Positions 24,583 through 33,197 of a stretch of DNA of 39,619 nucleotides are shown here, in pieces. The notes beneath the pieces were generated by a model. The model made no database searches, was not told the origin of the DNA, and saw only the letters and a list, made by a program, of their open reading frames with translations. A program made the translations under genes and the position numbers. The first letter of the stretch is position 1, and every line of letters begins with the position of its first letter. The stretch comes from CAZIGK01 sp964538615 (GTDB lineage Bacteria; Pseudomonadota; Alphaproteobacteria; Rickettsiales; RI-342), in contig CAZIGK010000017.1 in the NCBI GenBank assembly GCA_964538615.1, positions 1-39,619 of the forward strand. Direction: 5' to 3'.

Positions 24583-27543
24583 CCCGGTATCCACGGACGT
24601 TTGTGCGGCTGCGGCAGCAGCCAGAGCGGATGCCTCGTTTTTACGGGCATTGTAGCTTGCGCCTCCAAACTCCAATTTGGTCGCTTCCAGCATTTCGCCA
24701 GAGACATAACGAGCGGCCACTTCCTGCTGTGCTTGCGCAGCAATGGCTGGAGGTAACTGAATGCCGGCTTTCTGCAACAGCGCAACAGCGGCTTGTTCGT
24801 TGGCATGGCCACGTTGGGCAACGGCTGCTTGCAGGGCAGGATTTTGCTGTCCGTACCGGTGCAGGAGAGCTAAGGCCAAACCTTCTTTCACCTGTTCTAC
24901 GCTCAGTTCATCCTTACGGTGGCGGCGAGTGTTTTCCTGACGGTTATGCAGGTAATGGGCATAATTTTCTACCACACCCTGCAAACTGGCTGGCAACTGT
25001 GCAAAGAGTGGCTGCGCCATGTCAATATCCAGTTTCTCAACAAAGGCAGCGACCTCTGTTGGCTTCGCATGCTGCAAAAATTGCGCACCACCATCCAGCA
25101 ATGCTGCCCGATCCAGTTCTACTTTTGCAGCGTTTTGCTGGGCTTTCGCACCGCCAATTTTTTTGATCAGGTTAGCGCCATCAATATTAAAGCTGCTGTA
25201 CAGTACCCGACCCAGCGGTAGGAACCAGTCGTTCTTGATGCTATCCAGTCGAAACTTTACAACCGCTTTTTTGTACATGAACACTTCATCGCTATTAGCA
25301 TCGAACGGCGTTTTGCGGTCGGCCAGACGCTCCCGGTAATGTTCAATCATGCGAGTAGCGGCAGAATCACGTTGGCCAAACCCTAAAAATCCTTTGCTAT
25401 GCCGATCTTCCAGATCAAAGCTGCCGAGCAGTAAGGCTTTTTCATAGGCCGGACGCAGGGCTTCCAACTGATCTTCGCGTGCCAGCATGGCAGGTGTTTT
25501 TTCCGGGTGTTTACCCTTGGCAAGCTGCTTGCGGTACGGCTTCATGTCTTTGTCGTGCGCTTTTTTCAGAGCTTCATATTCTTTGCGAATATCGGCAACG
25601 GCTGCCCGTGCTTCGGCGGTGATGTTGCCTGCGTCATCCAGAAGAGCCTGCACACGGTTTCCAAAAATGCCCTTCTCACCAATATAATCCGCATAGCGGG
25701 AACCTTGTCCCCCCGGTGTAAAGAGCTGTTGCCGCTCATTGGTAATTTTTGCTTCCGTTTTTGGCTCGGTTACCTGCCATTGCCAGCCAAAGCGTGCCAG
25801 CCCGTTCGCAATCATATTATAGTTATGCATGCGCATCAGATCACCGGTGACGGATTTGGAGTTATCCACCACCATATTGGCTTGCGTGGTCACAAAATCC
25901 GCCACCGCATTCCCACGCCCAATCGTCTCGTTAAGGAGTTTGTCGGCTCCTTCAGCGATGGCTTCACCAACGGCCGCAGCACCGGGAATAGCGGATGCCG
26001 GGGCGACAGGGTTCACCAGCGGGTCACTGTCTTTATAGCGACCCGGCACAAAAGCCACCGTGTAGGCAGAGGTAATCAATACGCCAGATATAAGTTGTGC
26101 CAGATCCCGTTTTACCACTTTTTTGGCTACGCCATCTGTGCCGATGATAGGATCACCGTTATCATCCACAGCGGGCAGTTCTTTGCCTTTTAAGCCCGCG
26201 ATGAAGGTATTGATACCAGCAAAAAAGTTAGAAACGGATTTCACGTTAAACACATTGTCTTCGTTTGGATCCGTCAACCAGTCCCAGGCGGCATCGGCAA
26301 ACTGGCCAAGACCACTCGTACGTTTGGTCGTATGGTTGCGTGGTTTGCTGAAATCATAGATAGCACTGGCTTGCCCGTCTTCCCCCACATGCGTGGTTGC
26401 GCGGAAGTTGGCCTCGCTCTCTTTGATAACTTCTTCGGCGGTCAGGTTGTTCCGCAGCACGGAATCCAGCGCATTCAGCGCATTCGGCCATGCAAATAGC
26501 AGACCCGCAATGGCGGCTTCCGTGTTTCCGGCAGCCAATTCCACCACGGTCTGGGTCAGGTTGCCCCGCAAATATTGATCCGCAGAGCCGGCAACCGGGT
26601 TATATTCCAGATCATATTGATACTGATCCCATATCCGTTGGGCTGCCCCTACGGGATTTTTAGCATATTGCTTTTCTGAGGGGTGTACCAGAACTTTCGC
26701 TTGCCTGCCAGTGGTGCCACGGAAACGGCTGCTCACCGCTTCGTAATGCTGCTGAAAGCCCTTGACTTGTTGTTCCAAAAGTTCCGGCAAGGTTTCAGGG
26801 CCTCCGTTGCCTTCCACACGCAAAATAGGGGTTTTGCTTTGTGCGTGTTCACGCAATTGAACATCGGTGACTTGCCCACCAGCGGCAAGCACCACTTCAT
26901 TCAATTCCTGATAAAACCCATTACGGGCAGAGGATTGCGCATAGCCATCCACGGATAGGGACAGACCTTCCTCCAGTGTTTGCTGTAAGAACGCTCTGAG
27001 CTTGGGTTCATTCTCCTGACGCCAGGCGGTTTTTGCTTCGTAGCTCAGCTCATGCCACTTCAGTTGGCGACCGTTATCTTTTATTTGGGTCGGGCGGGTG
27101 AGGTTACAGGTGCCCTGTGTAGTTTTCAGCACGGTTTCCTGAAAATCGACCTTCTCGGTCATTTCCATGAACTTATCAACCAGCGCATTCAGTAAGTCGC
27201 CTTGGTCATCAACGCCTGCTTGCATGGTCAGGTCAAAACCAGCCTTGCCATCTACCGTTATCATATCCCACCGGTACGACCAGTCCGGATGCTGTTGTTG
27301 CAGGTAGGCGGCAATATCCGCCATGGCTTGATAACTATCGGTAACAGAAGGTTTTTTGCCACGGTTATCTGCGGCTCCCAGAGGCTCCAGAACGGCGGTC
27401 CAGCGACCCGAGCCGGTTTTGCCTTCTTCCGGTTGCTGCTGCTGCCGTACATGCACCATCTTAATAGGGGAATGGAAGGTCTTGTCCTTCTTGCCCTGTT
27501 CGGCATTCAACGTTTCTGTGTATGCGCCAATATAAATCGGCAT
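24568..27543 (-). CDS. Large protein of unknown function (991 aa)
   Basis: I do not recognise a family. The protein starts MPIYIGAYTETLNAEQGKKDK with no signal peptide. It has a mixed N-terminal half, two moderately hydrophobic stretches (about residues 341-358 and 481-500), and a region with a GAAAVGEAIAEGADK segment. A charged, helical middle follows (about 640-770, rich in Lys, Glu, Arg). The helical C terminus ends in an Ala run and QTSVDTGLSRS. There are no RTX nonapeptides, no GxSxG-type or kinase motifs, and a single Cys (in GTCNLT). AAGGGGG lies 6 bases before ATG 27543, a strong ribosome binding site, and a promoter and terminator are both visible. It is therefore a real single-gene unit. 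Secreted protein, effector or structural protein are all open. Confidence 0.9.
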   Translation of the reverse strand: MPIYIGAYTETLNAEQGKKDKTFHSPIKMVHVRQQQQPEEGKTGSGRWTAVLEPLGAADNRGKKPSVTDSYQAMADIAAYLQQQHPDWSYRWDMITVDGKAGFDLTMQAGVDDQGDLLNALVDKFMEMTEKVDFQETVLKTTQGTCNLTRPTQIKDNGRQLKWHELSYEAKTAWRQENEPKLRAFLQQTLEEGLSLSVDGYAQSSARNGFYQELNEVVLAAGGQVTDVQLREHAQSKTPILRVEGNGGPETLPELLEQQVKGFQQHYEAVSSRFRGTTGRQAKVLVHPSEKQYAKNPVGAAQRIWDQYQYDLEYNPVAGSADQYLRGNLTQTVVELAAGNTEAAIAGLLFAWPNALNALDSVLRNNLTAEEVIKESEANFRATTHVGEDGQASAIYDFSKPRNHTTKRTSGLGQFADAAWDWLTDPNEDNVFNVKSVSNFFAGINTFIAGLKGKELPAVDDNGDPIIGTDGVAKKVVKRDLAQLISGVLITSAYTVAFVPGRYKDSDPLVNPVAPASAIPGAAAVGEAIAEGADKLLNETIGRGNAVADFVTTQANMVVDNSKSVTGDLMRMHNYNMIANGLARFGWQWQVTEPKTEAKITNERQQLFTPGGQGSRYADYIGEKGIFGNRVQALLDDAGNITAEARAAVADIRKEYEALKKAHDKDMKPYRKQLAKGKHPEKTPAMLAREDQLEALRPAYEKALLLGSFDLEDRHSKGFLGFGQRDSAATRMIEHYRERLADRKTPFDANSDEVFMYKKAVVKFRLDSIKNDWFLPLGRVLYSSFNIDGANLIKKIGGAKAQQNAAKVELDRAALLDGGAQFLQHAKPTEVAAFVEKLDIDMAQPLFAQLPASLQGVVENYAHYLHNRQENTRRHRKDELSVEQVKEGLALALLHRYGQQNPALQAAVAQRGHANEQAAVALLQKAGIQLPPAIAAQAQQEVAARYVSGEMLEATKLEFGGASYNARKNEASALAAAAAAQTSVDTGLSRS

Positions 27544-27570
27544 GAAAAGCCCCCTTAGATGAATAGGTAT

Positions 27571-27599
27571 GTTATTCGTCTCTACCTACCATCTGTAAA
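27571..27599 (-). promoter_or_regulatory. Candidate promoter for the 991-codon gene
   Basis: On the minus strand, TTTACA (plus positions 27594-27599) and AATAAC (27571-27576) are 17 bases apart, with five and four of six consensus matches. The predicted start near 27564 leaves about 20 bases of leader containing the strong AAGGGGG. The -35 equals that of the M23 peptidase promoter. Confidence 0.5.
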
Positions 27600-27687
27600 G
27601 ACTAAATATGACAGGAATGTTACATGCTGCGGTGCAGCTAAAGATTTTTTTTACAACTCTGGCGCACGGTATGTCTTTATTGCATAG

Positions 27688-28872
27688 CTAGCCAATATTA
27701 TAGCATAATTCATGCGGATGTTGTACGTCCCAGCAGGAAAGGCTGGCGGGTTGCCCAGTTGCTATGCAATAGCCTTCTGTCCAGCCCAATGCTTGTGCCG
27801 CATGTACCGTGACGCCCAGTAAGGCTTCATCCGGCGTCAGGCCAAATTGCACGCAGGCCATGTTCAGCATAAGCGGGATATGCAGGGTAGGGGAGGTGCC
27901 GGGATTATGATCTGTCGCGATAGCCATGGGCACCCCGTGATCCCGAAGCCATTGTACCGGAGGTTTATGTTTTTCCTGTAAAAAATAATATGCGCCCGGC
28001 AGCAACACAGCCACAGTACCACTTCGTGCCAATGCTTTTACATCCTCCTCGGTCAGGTATTCCACGTGATCAACCGATAAGGCACCATATTCTGCTGCCA
28101 GGCTCGCCCCGTGGCTGGGGGAAAGCTGTTCCGCATGCAGGCGAACGGGCAGATGGTGCTTTTTTGCGGCCTCAAACACTTGCCGGGTTTCCTCCAACGT
28201 AAAGCCAATGGTTTCACAAAAAGCATCGACTGATTCGGCGAACCCGTGTCTGGCTACTTCCGGTATTAATTCCTCGCAAAGCATCTGCACATAGCCACTG
28301 CGATCCTGCGTCCATTCTGTGGGGATAGCATGGGCAGCCAGTAAGGTTGCGTGAATACGCACCTCCTGTTCCTGTTTCAGGCGTTGAATCACTCGCAGTA
28401 ATTTCAGTTCATTCTCGACATCCAGCCCATAACCAGACTTGATCTCCACCCCGGTCACGCCTTGCTGATGCAATTTTTGCAGACGGTTTGCCGCCAGCTC
28501 ATACAGTTCTTCTTCGCTGGCGGCACGGGTAGCGCGAACGGTTGACAAAATGCCCCCCCCTGCGGCGGAAATTTCCGCATAGCTTTTTCCTTGTTGTCGC
28601 TGGTTCCATTCATCCACCCGGCTCCCCGCATAGACCAGATGCGTGTGGCAGTCTATCAGGCCGGGTAGCACCCATTGCCCGGCCAGATTTTGTTCTTCCG
28701 CAATCACCAGCGATGAACGCAAGCGGCTTAATTCATCCATACTTCCAGTCCAGACAATCATACCATCGCTGATGCCGATAGCCTGATGGGGACGATAGAC
28801 CATATGACCCATCTCCGGGGTGGCGATATGGGCGTGGGTCAGCAGCAAATCTAAGTGCAGGGTTTTGGCCAT
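27688..28872 (-). CDS. hutI: Imidazolonepropionase
   Basis: HutI opens the ring of 4-imidazolone-5-propanoate to give N-formimino-L-glutamate. The 394-aa amidohydrolase has the metal motif DCHTHLVYAGSR (H76, H78), IKSGYGLDVENELKLLR, AAHAIP (H181), RLHAEQ (H246) and ATDHNPGTSP (D321). ATG 28872 has AAGGA 10 bases upstream and is preferred to ATG 28890. The C terminus stops at HELCYNIG, whereas relatives usually continue about a dozen residues (of the NPxxxVxxxG kind), so the end looks shortened. It is divergent from the 244-codon membrane protein gene, and the 991-codon gene lies downstream on the same strand. Confidence 0.97.
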   Translation of the reverse strand: MAKTLHLDLLLTHAHIATPEMGHMVYRPHQAIGISDGMIVWTGSMDELSRLRSSLVIAEEQNLAGQWVLPGLIDCHTHLVYAGSRVDEWNQRQQGKSYAEISAAGGGILSTVRATRAASEEELYELAANRLQKLHQQGVTGVEIKSGYGLDVENELKLLRVIQRLKQEQEVRIHATLLAAHAIPTEWTQDRSGYVQMLCEELIPEVARHGFAESVDAFCETIGFTLEETRQVFEAAKKHHLPVRLHAEQLSPSHGASLAAEYGALSVDHVEYLTEEDVKALARSGTVAVLLPGAYYFLQEKHKPPVQWLRDHGVPMAIATDHNPGTSPTLHIPLMLNMACVQFGLTPDEALLGVTVHAAQALGWTEGYCIATGQPASLSCWDVQHPHELCYNIG

Positions 28873-28954
28873 TGTTAGCGATTCCTTCATTTCCGTTCGC
28901 TATGAGTGATAGTCTGATTCATCCTCTCCCGTCGCCTGACGTTGTACGCCAGCC

Positions 28955-29689
28955 ATGCCCAATCTGAAACAGGAAATTGCATCCCTCCAGCAGAGCATCG
29001 CCCGGCATTGGCCGGGGCTGCGTGAGCAAATTGCGCGTGAATGGCAAGGTTATCAGCATATGTATCACCAGTGGAAAGCGCGACAATCCAAGCCCTCAGA
29101 GGGGGCGTCTAAGGGCGAGTCTATTGTTGAAGCAGATGCGCCTGAATCTCCTCAGGTAATGGATAAAAAACATTTGTTAAATAACTTATTTAACATACCA
29201 AAGGCTCTTTCGTCTCAGGCATCTGACTCTGGCCGCAACGTGCAGCATAACCAAGAGACGGTGCATCCTGCTCCTTCGGCCGTGGCCATGGGGCAGTTGC
29301 CGCTGGATGTGTGGATATCCGTCCTGTTGATAGTCGGGTTTGCGGGGTTAATGTTGATGGCGGCCTATATTGCCACCCTGCAGCCAGAGGTGGTGGCTAA
29401 TGGCCTGAAGCAATTGAATCCGGATTTAAAAAAGCAGTCTGTACAACAGCTTTTTCCAGAAAATATGCGCTACACCGCCAGTGCTGTGCTGGGGGGCTTT
29501 GGCGCATTAGCCCTGCTGGTGGTCTATGGCTTGTTACGCGCCAATTATAAAGCATGGGTGTGGGCGATTTATCTGATGGCACTCAGCATGTGCCTGCTGG
29601 TGACGGTTCCGGTCGCGGTATTGGTGCTGGGGTCGTTGTTAAAGGAAAAAGTTGTGCGCTTATATGCGCGTGCGATTATTACCGCATAA
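28955..29689 (+). CDS. Hypothetical membrane protein (244 aa)
   Basis: I do not recognise this protein. Residues 1-110 are soluble and polar, with an amphipathic, possibly coiled N terminus (QEIASLQQSIARHWPGLREQIAREW). Three transmembrane helices follow at about 119-141, 174-193 and 200-228, and the tail is short and positive. It is not like known histidine or urocanate transporters, which have many more helices. Its stop is 12 bases before the hutF start, so the two are likely co-transcribed, and it diverges from hutI. No obvious ribosome binding site precedes ATG 28955, so the start is uncertain. Confidence 0.75.
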   Translation: MPNLKQEIASLQQSIARHWPGLREQIAREWQGYQHMYHQWKARQSKPSEGASKGESIVEADAPESPQVMDKKHLLNNLFNIPKALSSQASDSGRNVQHNQETVHPAPSAVAMGQLPLDVWISVLLIVGFAGLMLMAAYIATLQPEVVANGLKQLNPDLKKQSVQQLFPENMRYTASAVLGGFGALALLVVYGLLRANYKAWVWAIYLMALSMCLLVTVPVAVLVLGSLLKEKVVRLYARAIITA

Positions 29690-29701
29690 GGGTGCCGGTG
29701 T

Positions 29702-31081
29702 ATGGGTTCTATCTGGGCAAAACACGCATTAACAGACGCAGGTTGGCAGCAGTCTGTCCGTGTGCAAATGGATGCAGCGGGGCGTATCGCCACACTGGAA
29801 ACAGAGGTGGACGCGCAGCATGAAGACATGCGAACGGATATTCTGTTGCCGGGTATGAGCAATGTGCATTCCCATGCGTTCCAGTATGCCATGGCTGGTC
29901 TGACCGAAATTGCCGCCAGTGGGGACGATAATTTCTGGAGCTGGCGCGAGGTTATGTATAGTTTTCTCGCGCAATTATCCCCGGAACAGGTAGGGGGTAT
30001 TGCCCGCTACCTCTATGTGCAGATGTTGAAGGCGGGCTATACCCGTGTGGGGGAGTTTCATTACCTGCATCACGCGCCAGATGGCAAGCCCTATGCTAAC
30101 CCGGCGGAAATGTCCCTGCATATTCTGGAAGCGGCACGGGACTCCGGCATTGGTTTAACACACCTACCGGTTTTGTATGCACACAGTAATTTTGGTGGAA
30201 AACCACCCGTGGAAGGGCAGAGACGCTTCATTCACGATGTGGATTCCTATCTGGAACTGCTGCAAAGCTTGCAACGTTACACCACGGGAGAAGAGCGGCT
30301 GCTGCTAGGCTGGGCACCGCATTCGCTACGTGCTGTGACGGCTGAAGAAATACAGCAGGTGCAATCCTGCCTGCCTTCACTGGGGATGCTACAGGTGCCG
30401 GTGCATATGCATGTATCCGAACAGCAGAAAGAGGTGGATGATTGTCTTCTCTGGTGTGGGCAACGCCCTATTGAATGGCTGTTGGAGCATATGCCGGTGG
30501 ATAGCCGCTGGTGCCTGATTCACGCAACCCATGCCAGTCAGGAAGAGGCGCAAGCTATGGCGAAAGCCGGTTGCGTGGTGGGGTTATGTCCATCCACAGA
30601 GGCTAATTTGGGGGATGGTATTTTTCCTGCAGTCGCCTATAGCCGACAGGGTGGACGTGCCGCCATCGGGACGGATAGCCATGTGACCATTAACCCGTTA
30701 GACGAATGCCGCTTGCTGGAATATAGCCAGCGTTTACGGCAGGAAAAACGTGCCTTGTTAGCAGAGGTAGGCTTCTCTGTGGGGGCCAGCCTCTATGACC
30801 AATTGGCGCGTGGTGGTGCGCAGGCAACCGGAATTGACGCAGGTTCAATTAGCGTGAATCAACGAGCAGATTTGGTAGGGTGGAGTTTGCAAGATCCTAG
30901 ATTTGCAGGAAAAGTGGGTGATCAGTGGTTGGATACGGCTATTTTTACCTTGCCGCACCCTCCTGTTCAGCATGTGTGGGTAGGTGGGCGAGCAGTGGTG
31001 GTGGATGGACGGCATCCAAAGGAAGAAGCCTATGGACGACAATATATTTCTATTTTAGAAAAACTTGCAGTGGGTATTTAA
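29702..31081 (+). CDS. hutF: Formimidoylglutamate deiminase
   Basis: HutF converts N-formimino-L-glutamate to N-formyl-L-glutamate and ammonia, feeding HutG. The 459-aa amidohydrolase has NVHSHAF (H56, H58), HMHVSEQ (H235, H237), IHATHAS (H274, H277), LCPSTEANLGDG and IGTDSHVTINP (D325), the metal and catalytic pattern of the HutF group. The HSHAFQ sequence and the STEANLGDG block separate it from guanine deaminases and chlorohydrolases. Its presence shows that the two-step deiminase/deformylase route is used rather than formiminoglutamase. The start at 29702 follows the membrane protein gene closely. Confidence 0.95.
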   Translation: MGSIWAKHALTDAGWQQSVRVQMDAAGRIATLETEVDAQHEDMRTDILLPGMSNVHSHAFQYAMAGLTEIAASGDDNFWSWREVMYSFLAQLSPEQVGGIARYLYVQMLKAGYTRVGEFHYLHHAPDGKPYANPAEMSLHILEAARDSGIGLTHLPVLYAHSNFGGKPPVEGQRRFIHDVDSYLELLQSLQRYTTGEERLLLGWAPHSLRAVTAEEIQQVQSCLPSLGMLQVPVHMHVSEQQKEVDDCLLWCGQRPIEWLLEHMPVDSRWCLIHATHASQEEAQAMAKAGCVVGLCPSTEANLGDGIFPAVAYSRQGGRAAIGTDSHVTINPLDECRLLEYSQRLRQEKRALLAEVGFSVGASLYDQLARGGAQATGIDAGSISVNQRADLVGWSLQDPRFAGKVGDQWLDTAIFTLPHPPVQHVWVGGRAVVVDGRHPKEEAYGRQYISILEKLAVGI

Positions 31082-31116
31082 GGTTATTTCAGATATAAGC
31101 GCGTGGTAGGAAGAAT

Positions 31117-31135
31117 AATTAAACGACGTTTAATT
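31117..31135. other. AT-rich palindrome between convergent genes
   Basis: AATTAAACG and CGTTTAATT (31117-31125, 31127-31135) form a perfect 9-base inverted repeat around one base, overlapping the stop of the FMN reductase gene. A short T-run follows on the plus strand, so it might be a weak terminator for hutF. The stem is AT-rich and the call is weak. Confidence 0.3.
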
Positions 31136-31676
31136 TTCTGGAATAATCAATAAATGCAGTAACTTGACTGATAACGCGTTGTTGTACAATGTCCAGAGTA
31201 GGGCTGCCATCTTCCGCCAGTGCGTGTGTGGCATCGGAAACCGTGATTAACTGCGGGTAGGTAAACGCGCCTAAGGCTTCCAATGGCTGTTTCAGTTGAA
31301 GCAGACCCTTTACTCCTCCTTGCAGCGACGGGGAAGCCGACATAAGCAGGCAGGGTTTTCCGGCAAATGCGACCGGTTGCCCACGGGAAAGCCAGTCAAT
31401 CAGGTTCTTTAAGTGTCCGGGAATAGACCAGTTATACTCCGGCATAGCAATTACCCAGCCATGGGACGATGCAATAGCATCCGCCAGCCGTTGTGCGCCA
31501 GCGGGCAGGCCACGTTCCAGAAAATGATCGTCGCGGTAGGTGGGGCTTTCCAATTCGGCGTAGGGCAGGCATTCAGCCCGGTGCCCTGCCTGTTGCAGCA
31601 GCCGTTGCACATATTGAATCAGGCGCAGGTTAAGAGAATCTGCATTATAAGATGCAGCAAGACAGGAAAATTGCAT
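31119..31676 (-). CDS. NADPH-dependent FMN reductase-like flavoprotein
   Basis: This is a flavodoxin-fold oxidoreductase of the NAD(P)H:FMN/quinone reductase group; the natural substrate is unknown. The 185-aa product has the N-terminal phosphate-binding region ASYNADSLN and the FMN isoalloxazine-contact motif MPEYNWSIPGHLKNLIDWLSR (about residues 78-98), typical of the family. SPSLQGGVKGLLQLKQPLEALGA follows. AAGGAG lies 6 bases before ATG 31676. It is convergent with hutF and divergent from the next gene, and has its own promoter-like sequence. A link to histidine catabolism is not shown. Confidence 0.9.
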   Translation of the reverse strand: MQFSCLAASYNADSLNLRLIQYVQRLLQQAGHRAECLPYAELESPTYRDDHFLERGLPAGAQRLADAIASSHGWVIAMPEYNWSIPGHLKNLIDWLSRGQPVAFAGKPCLLMSASPSLQGGVKGLLQLKQPLEALGAFTYPQLITVSDATHALAEDGSPTLDIVQQRVISQVTAFIDYSRKLNVV

Positions 31677-31708
31677 GGGAACTCCTTGCGGGAAGCCGTG
31701 AGAACTCC

Positions 31709-31737
31709 TACATAAAAGTTATTCGCTTCCGGGTCAA
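31709..31737 (-). promoter_or_regulatory. Candidate promoter for the FMN reductase gene
   Basis: On the minus strand, TTGACC (plus positions 31732-31737) and TATGTA (31709-31714) are 17 bases apart. The -35 matches five of six positions and is identical to that of the rpsL promoter; the -10 is weak. The predicted leader of about 26 bases contains AAGGAG. Confidence 0.45.
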
Positions 31738-31783
31738 AATAAACCCTGTGAAATGAACAATTTGTCATCTGGCTAAGGCTCTG

Positions 31784-33037
31784 TTGTACGAAAAACCTAT
31801 GAACGATGTTCAGAAAGATGCATTTCTCCTGAATGTGCTGGATGCACTGGTCGAGGATATTCGCTCGGTGGAAGCGGCCTATGCGGTGACCGCTTCCCGT
31901 CAGGACTTGCGGCAGCCTATCGCGTTCTACCATGATGCGGTGGATGCCCTCCGTCAAACACAGCAGGGGCAAATACAGCCTGAATTGCAGGATCGGCTGG
32001 GGGTAGAGGCCATTCAGCACGATGTCGATAAGCTACGTCAGCGCAGCCGACAATTACGACATTACGGCGGTGCGATGCTGGTTTCTCTGCCGCCAGAACT
32101 GCCTTTGCAAGGATGGTGGCCAAAACTACTGGGGCGGAAGCAACAATTGATTATGGCGGTTGAAGCCCTGCATATTCCATGGCAGGTGCAGCAGAATGAC
32201 CTGCATAGCTTTCGTCAGGGCTTGCGGTTGCATCCGCTCAAGCAGTTACTCAGCCAAAGCTATGCGATGCGTAAAACCACAGGGGACGATGGAAAAAGCC
32301 GTTGGCATCCGCTTCCGGCAGGTAGCTTTCAACATAGTATGGAACAGCAGGAAGAGGCGCTGACGGCATCCAAACCCCCTGCCAATCCTCTGGATAATGT
32401 TGCAATACGGCGTTTGTGGCTACAAAGCCTGCATCCCATGCAATGCTGGCTGGCATTTGGTGGGCAGGGAACGGTCTTCCAGCCGAAAACGCATATCCCC
32501 ACCCGCGAGTGGCAACAAAGAGATGCAGACGCACAGCAACTGGCGGAAGCCTATGATCGCTACACGGTCATGTTTGCGGCATTATTGGCCGACACCGTTG
32601 AGGCGGATTATCAGGAACATATGCAAGGGTTGGAAACCCTAATGAAAGACTGTCAGCGTCTTCTCAACTGGTTTCGCTATGCGGAGGAACAGGGTCAAAG
32701 CGTGGATAAGGTGCGCCTGGAACGCTGGATTGGCGAGATAGAAAATGAAGAGCTGAAAAAACGGCTGCGAGCATGGCTGGAATCGCAAAAACTGGATACC
32801 AGCGATGGCGGCCTGAAAGATGCGGTGGAAGCGGTGGCATCCGAAGCGCAGGAGCAAGCCCACCATCTGGATAAAGCCCATGTGCATTTTGTTATGGGGC
32901 AATTGGCTTTGTTTGAACAGCATAGCCACCTTATCAAGGAAATGGCAGGCAAAGGGCTGAACATTGCCGGAAAATACGTGGCAGCCGCCGCATCCATGGC
33001 GGCAGGCAAAGGCAAAGGCGGTGGCCGTGGGGCATAG
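31784..33037 (+). CDS. Helical protein of unknown function (417 aa)
   Basis: I recognise no family. The protein is soluble, with no signal peptide or membrane segment, rich in Gln, Leu, Ala and His, and predicted mostly helical. Long amphipathic stretches occur at about residues 10-95 and 240-400. The tail is small and basic, with Gly/Lys runs (AAGKGKGGGRGA), which could bind nucleic acid or acidic surfaces. TTG 31784 has AAGG 6 bases upstream; ATG 31799 (MNDVQKDAF, 412 aa) lacks a clear ribosome binding site but is an ATG, so the start is open. The 552-codon gene follows on the same strand after 160 bases that hold a possible terminator. Confidence 0.8.
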   Translation: MYEKPMNDVQKDAFLLNVLDALVEDIRSVEAAYAVTASRQDLRQPIAFYHDAVDALRQTQQGQIQPELQDRLGVEAIQHDVDKLRQRSRQLRHYGGAMLVSLPPELPLQGWWPKLLGRKQQLIMAVEALHIPWQVQQNDLHSFRQGLRLHPLKQLLSQSYAMRKTTGDDGKSRWHPLPAGSFQHSMEQQEEALTASKPPANPLDNVAIRRLWLQSLHPMQCWLAFGGQGTVFQPKTHIPTREWQQRDADAQQLAEAYDRYTVMFAALLADTVEADYQEHMQGLETLMKDCQRLLNWFRYAEEQGQSVDKVRLERWIGEIENEELKKRLRAWLESQKLDTSDGGLKDAVEAVASEAQEQAHHLDKAHVHFVMGQLALFEQHSHLIKEMAGKGLNIAGKYVAAAASMAAGKGKGGGRGA

Positions 33038-33073
33038 GGTCACTGCAATTGTGAAAATTTTATGACGGTCTGG

Positions 33074-33131
33074 AAAAAAGCATATTTATGGGGCATAGTG
33101 CAACCATCCGTAAACTATGTGCTGCTTTTTT
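33074..33131 (+). terminator. Possible terminator after the 417-codon gene
   Basis: AAAAAAGCA (33074-33082) can pair with TGCTTTTTT (33123-33131), and CATAG (33094-33098) with CTATG (33115-33119) inside it. The structure ends in six T. It is a long imperfect stem with an internal loop, so the call is moderate. Confidence 0.45.
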
Positions 33132-33197
33132 GAGTGGCGCATTGTATGCCTTGCAATCCGCAAGGAACCTACGCTGTAACAGGAATGGGCGATAATC

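Noticed and set aside
27626..27652. Small hairpin GCTGC-GGT-GCAGC followed by eight T on the plus strand
   Set aside because: The stem is only 5 bp, the T-run starts six bases late, and no plus-strand gene lies upstream to be terminated.
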